A stretch of DNA of 7,730 nt from Spirosomataceae bacterium (GTDB lineage Bacteria > Bacteroidota > Bacteroidia > Cytophagales > Spirosomataceae). The stretch lies in the NCBI GenBank assembly GCA_030731175.1, contig JANQUM010000145.1, positions 1 to 7,730 of the forward strand, in the 5' to 3' direction. Shown here piece after piece: positions 1 through 5,673 of the stretch. Each line of letters starts with the position of its first letter. Position 1 is the stretch's first letter. The position numbers were made by a program, and so were the translations under genes. Under the pieces are notes generated by a model, which did not search any database, was not told the DNA's origin, and saw only the letters and a program-made list of their open reading frames with translations.

Positions 1-709
1 GCGTATATTGCTTTTTCCAAAGCCCCGCCATCGCAAAAGCAAACGGCACAAAAGTTAGTGAAAAACCCAAAAACAATGTTGGGGGGTGAATCACCATCCA
101 GTAATTCTGCAATAAAGGATTCAGGCCGTTTCCGTCTTTCGGAATGAAATCAGGATTGGTCTGAAAAATGGGAATATTCGACATCGATTCGCGAAGCAGC
201 AAAAATGGCGAACTACCAATTTTTAATTCTCCAAAAACCACCACGCCCAAAATCATAGAAGCGAGGAAACCCTGCACCGCCGCAAAAATGGTCATTGTGG
301 GTGCTTCAAAGTCACCAACACCGTCTTTATTCTTTTTGCTGATTCGGTGAAACTGCCAAATCATAACGCCTCCTACCAGTACGTTCCAGAACATCCAGAG
401 CAGGAAACTTCCTTCCTGATCCTGCCAGAAGCACGAAATGGCGTAGCCAAGCGGCAGGCTCAAAGAAGAGTTGTCCCAGGCGTAATGGTACTCAAAATAA
501 CGATTAAATATTATTGTAAAAAGAACCACAACAACGGTTATTAAGGAAACGCCGTGCACAAAAAAAGTGCTTCTGGCTATCGGTGTCCATTTATTTTTGT
601 TGATTTGGTTTCGGGAAGCCTGCCAATACGCGTAAGTAGCAATGATTGCAGTTACAAATGTGATAATAATGGCGGCATGCCCAATATTGCCGAGATAGGG
701 TCTTAGCAT
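1..709 (-). CDS. ccmF: Cytochrome c maturation protein CcmF/CcsA family, N-terminal part (cut by the window edge)
   Basis: This gene reads on the minus strand from an ATG at 709 and stays open through base 1, giving 236 residues of a longer protein. CcmF-type proteins are multi-span inner-membrane proteins that help attach heme to apocytochrome c on the periplasmic side. The start MLRPYLGNIGHAA leads straight into a first membrane span (about residues 10-28). The second span is at about 50-68. The family signature WQDQEGSFLLW is at 95-105, and the strongly conserved LLQNYWMVIHPPTLFLGF segment is at 199-216, including H208 and the two prolines. Further spans are at about 106-120 and 140-160. 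Known full-length members exceed 600 residues, so most of the protein, including the later heme-handling region, lies outside the window. It is divergent from the barrel gene at 840. The family call is firm; whether it is best named ccmF or ccsA depends on the missing C-terminus. Confidence 0.9.
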   Translation of the reverse strand, partial: MLRPYLGNIGHAAIIITFVTAIIATYAYWQASRNQINKNKWTPIARSTFFVHGVSLITVVVVLFTIIFNRYFEYHYAWDNSSLSLPLGYAISCFWQDQEGSFLLWMFWNVLVGGVMIWQFHRISKKNKDGVGDFEAPTMTIFAAVQGFLASMILGVVVFGELKIGSSPFLLLRESMSNIPIFQTNPDFIPKDGNGLNPLLQNYWMVIHPPTLFLGFSLTFVPFAFAMAGLWKKQYT

Positions 710-739
710 TGTATTTTTGGTGGATGTGTAATTATACTG

Positions 740-747
740 CAAATTTA
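740..747 (-). promoter_or_regulatory. Candidate Bacteroidota -7 promoter box for ccmF
   Basis: On the minus strand these bases read TAAATTTG, an exact match to the TAnnTTTG -7 consensus known for Bacteroidota. The box lies 30 bases upstream of the ccmF ATG. The nearest upstream TTG (plus-strand bases 773-775) is 25 bases from the box, slightly beyond the 17-23 spacing reported for Flavobacterium, so the -33 element is weak or unconventional. The rest of the 130-bp divergent gap (710-839) shows no hairpin. Facing the 840 gene there is only a one-mismatch -7 candidate (AACGTTTG), ending about 10 bases before the ATG. Confidence 0.45.
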
Positions 748-839
748 CTTCCTTTTTAACGAAAAGGTTTAGCAAAACCGTCAATATCCTGAATTAAAAG
801 CTCAAATTTTAATCGCTTTCTAACGTTTGATAATTTACT

Positions 840-1514
840 ATGTGTAAAACTCTGTTTATCTTTTTGGTTTCAATTTGCTTTCTAACAGCAACCGCCCAAA
901 ATGATAAAAGCAACTTACTTTTTAGCCCGGACACTACGGTGGTTACCCGTGCTTTTCCAAGTATCGGCCTGGATAATCGTTTAAGTTTTATCGACGGAAG
1001 GCTGACAACCTTTACAGGAGTTAGGGCGGGAATCCGTTTTGGGGCGAAACGACACCGACTTACCGCCGCATACCGTTGGTTTTCTTACGCAGATGACACC
1101 GGGTTATTTGACGTCGCTACTATTATCAACCCCAGATACATTACCCAACTTGAGGCAAATTATTATTCTTTATCTTACCAACACATTTTGATTGATAAAT
1201 ACCGTTATGCTTTCGGAGCAACGTTTGACGTAGGTTTAGGAGCAGCTTATGACGAAGACTTATCTTATTTCCAGAATTTGAATATTTTCAAAAAGCCACG
1301 GAAATTTGTTCCAATTCAAGTTGGAATTTACAGCGAATGGAAAGCCACCCGTTTTGTTGGTCTGACAGGTCAGTTTGGCTATCGACAGGCATTAAATTAC
1401 GAAATGCAACCAAGTATCAGTAAATTGTATCTTGGTCTGGGAGCCAGATTATACATCGGTAGTATTATCAGGTACGTTTTTAAGGGAGGTTCTCAAATCA
1501 CAAAAAGCCAGTAG
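840..1514 (+). CDS. Predicted outer-membrane beta-barrel protein of unknown function
   Basis: The product has 224 residues. Residues 1-19 look like a Sec signal peptide (hydrophobic core LFIFLVSICFL, then TATA before Q20), so the mature protein is exported. The rest is dominated by short alternating aromatic/polar strands with turns, for example LTAAYRWFSY at 74-83, ANYYSLSYQHI at 106-116, YAFGATFDVGLGAAY at 123-137, VPIQVGIYSEW at 157-167, FVGLTGQFGYR at 172-182 and LYLGLGARLYIG at 196-207. That pattern fits a small outer-membrane barrel of about eight strands. I do not recognise a named family. It is the first gene of a plus-strand run and ends 10 bases before the thioredoxin-fold gene at 1525, so the two are probably co-transcribed. 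The start at 840 is supported by the signal peptide. The barrel topology is an inference from the pattern, not a homology match. Confidence 0.75.
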   Translation: MCKTLFIFLVSICFLTATAQNDKSNLLFSPDTTVVTRAFPSIGLDNRLSFIDGRLTTFTGVRAGIRFGAKRHRLTAAYRWFSYADDTGLFDVATIINPRYITQLEANYYSLSYQHILIDKYRYAFGATFDVGLGAAYDEDLSYFQNLNIFKKPRKFVPIQVGIYSEWKATRFVGLTGQFGYRQALNYEMQPSISKLYLGLGARLYIGSIIRYVFKGGSQITKSQ

Positions 1515-1524
1515 GCAAACAGCT

Positions 1525-2901
1525 ATGAAAAATACGAAAGCCCGTGTTCTAACCTTATTTCTCATTTCTTCGATTTCAACACTTGCTTTTGCACAGGAAG
1601 AAAAATCAGGCATTCAATTTATTGAAAATGATTGGGAACTCGCAAAAACAACAGCAGAAGAGCAAGATAAACCCATATTTATTGATATTTACACCACTTG
1701 GTGCAAGCCCTGCAAGCAAATGGATAAATACGTTTTTACCAAAAAAGAAGTGGGTAATCGGTTTAACGACACATTTGTAAATCTTAAAATTGACGCAGAA
1801 AGCAAAATCGGGAAAGAGATTGCGGCAAATTACGGCGTACTGAGCTACCCAACTTACGCTTTTACCACTCACGCCGGTGACCTAATTTATAAGGTAAAGG
1901 GAGCAATGACGCCTGCTCAACTTATTGCGGAAGCAACAAAAGCACGCAGCACCGCCCGCAATTTCCGACCTTTGAGCGAGCTTTCAGCGGTTTATAATAG
2001 CGGCGAAAGAGACCCGCAACTTCTTTACGAATACCTTCGTCAGAAATCAATCAAAGAGGGAAGGCAGCCGCAGGTTTTAGAAGAATACGTAAAAGTGCTT
2101 CCGGCAAGCGAACAGCAAACCGAAAAAGTATTAAGCATTATTTCTAAAAATATAGAATCCATTGACTCACAGGGATTTACAGTGTTGAACAATTCGCTTG
2201 AAAACTTTGAACAACTAACCGATCAGCAGCGAAAATCTGTAATTAGTGGCATTACAATTGCGAAAAAACTGACTTTCAAAAAAGTGGTGGAAACCAACGA
2301 TGATTCGCTTTTTGATCGTTTGATTGCCGCTGTTCATGCTACCTCGTATTCAAAAAGTGGGGCTTTGGCAGAAGAAAAACAGTTCCGCTTTGATTACGCG
2401 AAGATTTCACAAAACTTTGTGGATTACAAAAAACTCGCCGAAGAGCAAGCTGATTATTTATTGGAAAAATCTGACAGCGAACTCGCCTACGAATCTGAAC
2501 GTGCCATTGAAAATTTTAAACGTGAAGCTCAGGCACGTAATTTGCAAGAAAACTCGCAGCAATACATGGTGATGCTGAAAAGTTTAGAAAACGGAGCACA
2601 AAAGTCAGTTTCTTACCAACTAAACGAATTGGCTTGGGGCTACGTGATTATGGCAGAACTAAACGGAGATTTACAGCGGGCTTTACGTTGGTCGGATCGA
2701 TCGTTAGCGTTATTCGTCAGTCCGGCAAATTTAGACACGAAAGCTCAATTATTGTACCGTTTAGAAATGAGAAAAGAAGCCATAAAAGTAGAAAAGCAAG
2801 CAATAAAAACAGGAAGAAAACTAAACACAAATACCTCTCTTCTTGAAGAATCATTGAAGGGGATGAAAAAGCGTTTACCGCTAAATTTTAACGAAAAATA
2901 A
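1525..2901 (+). CDS. Periplasmic thioredoxin-fold protein with CKPC active site and helical/TPR-like C-terminal region
   Basis: The product has 458 residues from the ATG at 1525. An in-frame ATG at 1432 would add 31 residues inside the previous gene and bury the signal peptide, so the later start is preferred. Residues 1-23 form a Sec signal (LTLFLISSISTLAFA), which places the protein in the periplasm. A thioredoxin-like domain follows at about 30-140: strand IFIDIYTTW, redox motif C60-K-P-C63, and the cis-proline region SYPTYAF with P109. This resembles the Thioredoxin_7/DUF255-type group of thiol-disulfide proteins. Residues 150-458 are helical and charged. About 365-435 (NELAWGYVIMAELNGDLQRA onward) looks like one or two TPR-type helix pairs, which may bind a partner. 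It lies 10 bases after the barrel gene and 53 bases before a second thioredoxin-fold gene. The substrate is unknown; reduction or isomerisation of envelope disulfides is the family expectation. Confidence 0.88.
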   Translation: MKNTKARVLTLFLISSISTLAFAQEEKSGIQFIENDWELAKTTAEEQDKPIFIDIYTTWCKPCKQMDKYVFTKKEVGNRFNDTFVNLKIDAESKIGKEIAANYGVLSYPTYAFTTHAGDLIYKVKGAMTPAQLIAEATKARSTARNFRPLSELSAVYNSGERDPQLLYEYLRQKSIKEGRQPQVLEEYVKVLPASEQQTEKVLSIISKNIESIDSQGFTVLNNSLENFEQLTDQQRKSVISGITIAKKLTFKKVVETNDDSLFDRLIAAVHATSYSKSGALAEEKQFRFDYAKISQNFVDYKKLAEEQADYLLEKSDSELAYESERAIENFKREAQARNLQENSQQYMVMLKSLENGAQKSVSYQLNELAWGYVIMAELNGDLQRALRWSDRSLALFVSPANLDTKAQLLYRLEMRKEAIKVEKQAIKTGRKLNTNTSLLEESLKGMKKRLPLNFNEK

Positions 2902-2954
2902 GAAATACAACATTAAATTTTGACAATGGTCATAAATGCCTTTTACACTATTTT

Positions 2955-3431
2955 ATGAAAAAAATACTGAATTTATTCTTGCAATTGCTGTTTATAGCGG
3001 CAGTCTTCGGCTGTGCCACCACGCAGAAAGCCCCGAACTACAGTACGGGGGAAATTCCGACAATTGCCTTAAAATATAAAGATGTAAATCAGGCAACCCT
3101 TGAAGAAATCATGGCGGATGCTGTTTCGAAAGATAAAATGGTTTTCCTTGATTTTTATACTACGTGGTGTGGCCCGTGCAAGTGGATGGATAGCAACGTT
3201 TTCAACCAAAATGATATTACAACCAAGCTCAATCGCAATTTTGTAAGTTATAAAGTTGACGCTGAAGACTTTGAAGGCGTAAATACGGCTTTAAAATACA
3301 ACGTTGCGGCTTATCCCACCTACATTTTCTTAACCCCAAAGGGTCAAATAATTCACCGTTTTGAAGGCATGATTCCGAGAGAATCATTTTCTCAGGCAAT
3401 TGACGTAATCATTTCAGACAATAAACTCTAG
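2955..3431 (+). CDS. Thioredoxin-fold lipoprotein with CGPC active site
   Basis: The product has 158 residues. The N-terminus is a lipoprotein signal: MKKILNLFLQLLFIAAVFGC with a VFGC lipobox, so C20 should be lipidated and the protein tethered to a membrane on the periplasmic side. The thioredoxin core spans about 45-155: strand MVFLDFYTTW, the classical active site W71-C72-G-P-C75, and the cis-proline region AAYPTYIF with P121. Its length is close to a single thioredoxin domain, with no extension. It is a paralogue of the 1525 gene: both share the FYTTW/IYTTW-C-x-P-C-K-x-M-D block, a VDAE/IDAE strand and a YPTY loop. The 53-base gap to that gene holds no terminator, which supports one transcript. 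Its last 18 bases overlap the end of the minus-strand gene at 3414. Function is inferred from family: general thiol reductase or a reductant feeder for envelope proteins. Confidence 0.9.
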   Translation: MKKILNLFLQLLFIAAVFGCATTQKAPNYSTGEIPTIALKYKDVNQATLEEIMADAVSKDKMVFLDFYTTWCGPCKWMDSNVFNQNDITTKLNRNFVSYKVDAEDFEGVNTALKYNVAAYPTYIFLTPKGQIIHRFEGMIPRESFSQAIDVIISDNKL

Positions 3432-3905
3432 GTTATCACGCTCAGGAGTTATCTCAACTTTTTTAGTTGGAATTGCTGAATCTGGTTGCGAAATTACAGT
3501 TGTTGCTGGTAGTGCAGTGTCGGCTTTAAAAACGATTGGTTTTTTAGTTTTTGGTTTTTCGTCGGTTTTTTCGATGACCCAATCAAGTGCATCAATCAAA
3601 TACGGTTGTAGATTAAGCTTCATCACTTGCTCACTAATTGTTTTAGTAACAAATGGTGTTACAAATGCTGGTAAAAATCCGATTCTTTTGGAAATCACCT
3701 TGCCAACAAGGAAATTTAAGCCCGTGTCTAGCACCGCACGAGTAGGTTTGTTTTTCTCCTTTCCGTCAAAAAGTGAAGTTATTCCGGGTATCGGATTGAA
3801 TCTATCTTTTACTTCTTGTACTTCGCCTCTGAGTTCGTTTTCTTTTTCTAAAACCAATGCTTGCAGCCTGATGCGTTCAGCTTTTACGTCTGCGGCAGTT
3901 TTCAT
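3414..3905 (-). CDS. Hypothetical protein with N-terminal coiled coil and central hydrophobic region
   Basis: I do not recognise this family. From the ATG at 3905 the product has 163 residues. Residues 8-36 (KAERIRLQALVLEKENELRG onward) are strongly charged and heptad-like, suggesting a coiled coil. About 58-98 alternates hydrophobic and glycine-containing stretches (LDTGLNFLVGKVISKRIGFL, then PAFVTPFVTKTISEQV), which could lie on or in a membrane but is not a clean span. The tail 113-163 is low-complexity, rich in K, P, T and D. An in-frame ATG at 3926 would add seven residues (MKNKNYN) and overlap the previous gene by 11 bases. I prefer 3905 because the A-rich stretch before it looks like a normal leader and gives a 10-base gap. 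It is the third gene of the YtxH/holin-family run. Its place recalls the third gene of the E. coli yqjD-yqjE-yqjK operon, but no sequence homology is claimed. Confidence 0.75.
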   Translation of the reverse strand: MKTAADVKAERIRLQALVLEKENELRGEVQEVKDRFNPIPGITSLFDGKEKNKPTRAVLDTGLNFLVGKVISKRIGFLPAFVTPFVTKTISEQVMKLNLQPYLIDALDWVIEKTDEKPKTKKPIVFKADTALPATTVISQPDSAIPTKKVEITPERDNLEFIV

Positions 3906-3915
3906 GTTATAATTT

Positions 3916-4272
3916 TTATTTTTCATCTTCGTCGTTGATTAAAATGTTGGTAATTATGTCAGCTATTTTATTTGTAATCAACGCCTTACGTGAAGCGTAC
4001 ATTACAATGCCCAACAGTAGGTAAATACCTGCAACTATAAAGAAACCAGCGTAAGTATTATTGAATGATTCGTTGATTGCCAATGCTCCGCCAATTGTGA
4101 CGCAGATTAGCATAAAAACTCCCACCACAGCCAAGATAATGTAAGTAATAACTTTTGATAAAATGTTAGTACTCTTCTCGGTAATTTGAAGCTTTACTAA
4201 ATCTTTTTGAAGATTTACGTATTCCACAACATCATTCGGAATGGATGATATATTGTTAAAAAAAGAACTCAT
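3916..4272 (-). CDS. Phage-holin-family (DUF1469/YqjE-like) two-span membrane protein
   Basis: The product has 118 residues. An amphipathic N-terminus (VVEYVNLQKDLVKLQITEKS, residues 15-34) precedes two membrane spans at about 41-66 (VITYIILAVVGVFMLICVTI) and 73-93 (TYAGFFIVAGIYLLLGIVMY). A short basic stretch (SRKALITNK) and an acidic tail (NDEDEK) follow. This order matches the small holin-X/DUF1469 group (PF07332 type), which despite its name is usually a chromosomal membrane protein rather than a lysis protein; no endolysin or phage gene is nearby. It sits between the YtxH-like gene and the coiled-coil gene on the same strand, the common arrangement for such proteins. A strong hairpin at 4293-4321 lies 21 bases before its ATG and may lower its expression relative to the first gene. 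The molecular role is not known. Confidence 0.82.
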   Translation of the reverse strand: MSSFFNNISSIPNDVVEYVNLQKDLVKLQITEKSTNILSKVITYIILAVVGVFMLICVTIGGALAINESFNNTYAGFFIVAGIYLLLGIVMYASRKALITNKIADIITNILINDEDEK

Positions 4273-4292
4273 TGCGTTGGTTTTTAAGTAAA

Positions 4293-4321
4293 CTCCCCTT
4301 TAACATAAAGCTAAAGGGGAG
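4293..4321 (-). terminator. Strong hairpin between the YtxH-like and holin-family genes (partial terminator or processing signal)
   Basis: CTCCCCTTTA (4293-4302) and TAAAGGGGAG (4312-4321) form a perfect 10-bp stem with a 9-base loop. Read on the minus strand, as the genes are, the hairpin is followed by TTTACTT, a poor U-tract. Read on the plus strand it is followed by CGTTTTT. It begins 19 bases past the YtxH-like stop codon. A leaky terminator or an RNA-stabilising 3' hairpin for the first gene would both fit. No gene on the plus strand ends close to it. Confidence 0.7.
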
Positions 4322-4340
4322 CGTTTTTATTTCAAGTAAA

Positions 4341-4655
4341 TTAGGCTTCAAGCTCGGCTTGCACGCTATTTACTTTATCTTTTGTGTAGTTGGCTGCTTC
4401 GTTAACTTTTGTTTTAGTGTAGCTTACCATTTCATTAGTTTTTGATTTCACGGTTTCGAGTGCCGCGTTTGCCGACTCGGTAAGTGACTTCGAAGAAGTT
4501 TCTAATTCTTCTTTAGCTTTTTTAGCGTACTCGTTTACTGCTTTCTTTGCCTTTTTGCGGGTTGATTTTCCATTATCTGGGGCAAAGGCTACTCCAATTG
4601 CTGCTCCTGCTGCGGCTGCGATTAAGACTGAAAAGAATACTGATGATGATTTCAT
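4341..4655 (-). CDS. YtxH-like single-span stress-type membrane protein
   Basis: The product has 104 residues. Residues 5-25 form one alanine/glycine-rich membrane span (SVFFSVLIAAAAGAAIGVAF), followed at once by APDNGKSTRKKAK, which matches the YtxH-family pattern of a glycine-rich span, AP, a glycine and a basic patch. The rest (about 35-104) is a long polar, lysine/glutamate/alanine-rich helix containing 11-residue repeats. The protein is therefore an inner-membrane anchor with a rod-like soluble tail. Members of this family and the analogous DUF883 (YqjD/ElaB) proteins of enterobacteria are associated with general stress and stationary phase; that role is transferred, not shown here. It is the first gene of the minus-strand run, divergent from the OmpA-type lipoprotein gene. 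The leader (AAAAAAAAACACACGC before the ATG) is A-rich with no Shine-Dalgarno site. A -7-like TAAATTTT lies close upstream, one base off consensus. Confidence 0.85.
   Translation of the reverse strand: MKSSSVFFSVLIAAAAGAAIGVAFAPDNGKSTRKKAKKAVNEYAKKAKEELETSSKSLTESANAALETVKSKTNEMVSYTKTKVNEAANYTKDKVNSVQAELEA
4359..4457 (-). repeat. Three tandem 11-residue repeats in the tail of the YtxH-like protein
   Basis: Residues 67-99 divide into ETVKSKTNEMV, SYTKTKVNEAA and NYTKDKVNSVQ. These share the frame xxTKxKVNexx with T/V, K, K and N at fixed places. A weaker unit (KSLTESANAAL) precedes them at 56-66. The 11-residue period is typical of LEA group 3-like and apolipoprotein-like amphipathic helices. 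The DNA units are similar but not identical. Confidence 0.7.
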
Positions 4656-4734
4656 GCGTGTGTTTTTTTTTAAAATTTAAAGTTTGAATTCTAAGGAAGA
4701 TACGAATAAAATACGTTCCAAACCGTTTAATCGG

Positions 4735-4752
4735 CACATTTTTGAAAATGTG
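4735..4752. promoter_or_regulatory. Perfect palindrome in the divergent ytxH-like/ompA-like intergenic region, candidate operator
   Basis: CACATTTT (4735-4742) and AAAATGTG (4745-4752) are exact inverted arms separated by TG. The site is 80 bases upstream of the YtxH-like start and about 178 bases upstream of the OmpA-type start, so it could bind a dimeric regulator acting on either gene. A second, shorter inverted pair, GTACTT (4754-4759) and AAGTAC (4771-4776), lies next to it. The rest of the 274-bp gap (4656-4929) is AT-rich, with no supported gene, no convincing consensus promoter and no terminator. Confidence 0.35.
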
Positions 4753-4929
4753 TGTACTTTTTTCCACAATAAGTACTAACAAATCACCATAAATTATTAA
4801 TCCCATAAAAATTACTATTTCTAATGACTTAGTCCATAAGCTTTTATTAAGAATAAGGCTGGTAGGGCACACTAATTTCTATTGAGGATTCGTACAACTT
4901 TTCATTCAAAATTAAACGAACGCTCAAAC

Positions 4930-5637
4930 ATGAAATCAAATAAGTTTTTGTCAATTACCTGTGCAGCACTAGTGCTATCGGGAAGCACCATGAGTTGTAA
5001 TTCATTAAAGAAACTCACCAGAGAAGAAAAAGGGGTGATAATTGGAATTGGAAGCGGCGGTGCCGCTGGAGCGGCAATTGGCTCAAAGTCTAAAAATCCG
5101 GCGGTTTACGCTATCGTAGGTTCAGCTATTGGCGGCGTAGCCGGAGCGGTTATCGGAAAATACATGGATAAACAAGCGAAACAACTTGAAGAAGATCTCA
5201 AAAGCGTAGCCGAAGTAGAGCGTATAGAAGAAGGTATCAAAGTAACTATGAATTCCGGCCTACTCTTTGGCTTTGATTCCTACACACTCAACGATAAAAA
5301 CCGCGAAAGCCTGTCAAAACTTGCCAGTACATTAAACGAGTACGCCGACACGGAAATTCTTATCGCCGGACACACGGACAGCATTGGCGATGAAAGCTAT
5401 AATGAACGCTTATCAGATAGACGAGCGGATGCGGTTGCAAGCTTTTTATCATCACAAGGCATTAGAAAATCGAGAATGGTAGTCAGAGGCTACGGCGAAT
5501 CATCTCCGCAGTTTTCGAATGATACAAAATCAGGGCAAGATAAAAACCGCAGAGTAGAACTTGCTATTGTGGCAAACGACAATTTAAAAAACGACGCCAA
5601 GAAAGGCAAGCTTGATAACACCACTGCTTTGAAATAA
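4930..5637 (+). CDS. OmpA-family lipoprotein with glycine-zipper segment (YiaD-like)
   Basis: The product has 235 residues from the ATG at 4930. An in-frame ATG at 4882 would add 16 polar residues before the signal peptide and is rejected. Residues 1-22 form a signal ending TMSC, a loose lipobox that makes C23 the likely lipidated residue. Residues 36-77 are a glycine-zipper stretch (GIGSGGAAGAAIG and VGSAIGGVAGAVIG), probably membrane-inserted. The OmpA C-terminal domain spans about 103-214: LLFGFDSYTL, then GHTDSIGDESYNERLSDRRA, then VRGYGESSP and KNRRVELAI. D150 and R165 align with the E. coli OmpA residues D271 and R286 that hold diaminopimelate in peptidoglycan. The role is to tie the envelope membrane to the cell wall, and the layout matches YiaD-like proteins. 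The porin-like gene follows after 36 bases with no terminator between, so the pair is probably one transcript. Confidence 0.93.
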   Translation: MKSNKFLSITCAALVLSGSTMSCNSLKKLTREEKGVIIGIGSGGAAGAAIGSKSKNPAVYAIVGSAIGGVAGAVIGKYMDKQAKQLEEDLKSVAEVERIEEGIKVTMNSGLLFGFDSYTLNDKNRESLSKLASTLNEYADTEILIAGHTDSIGDESYNERLSDRRADAVASFLSSQGIRKSRMVVRGYGESSPQFSNDTKSGQDKNRRVELAIVANDNLKNDAKKGKLDNTTALK

Positions 5638-5673
5638 TAAATAAGTATAAACAACTATAAATTTAAAACGAAA

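Noticed and set aside
168..544. Two short plus-strand open frames
   Set aside because: They lie wholly inside the minus-strand ccmF-type gene, whose protein shows unmistakable family motifs.
1432..1524. Longer start for the 458-residue thioredoxin-fold protein
   Set aside because: It would overlap the barrel gene by 83 bases and place 31 polar residues before a clear Sec signal peptide that begins at the ATG at 1525.
3517..3912. Plus-strand open frame of 131 codons opposite the coiled-coil gene
   Set aside because: It is an antisense frame, serine/phenylalanine-rich because the opposite strand encodes K, E and T. The minus-strand frame fits the operon spacing.
3916..4272. Prophage lysis gene because of the holin family name
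   Set aside because: No endolysin, phage structural gene or integrase is present, and DUF1469-type proteins are common chromosomal membrane proteins beside YtxH-like genes.
4573..4872. Minus-strand open frame of 99 codons upstream of and overlapping the YtxH-like gene
   Set aside because: It overlaps the YtxH-like gene out of frame, lies in AT-rich intergenic DNA, and its composition (a run of RSRSRSS) does not look like a real protein.
4882..4929. Longer start for the OmpA-type lipoprotein
   Set aside because: The extra 16 residues are polar and would separate the start from the lipoprotein signal, which begins properly at the ATG at 4930.
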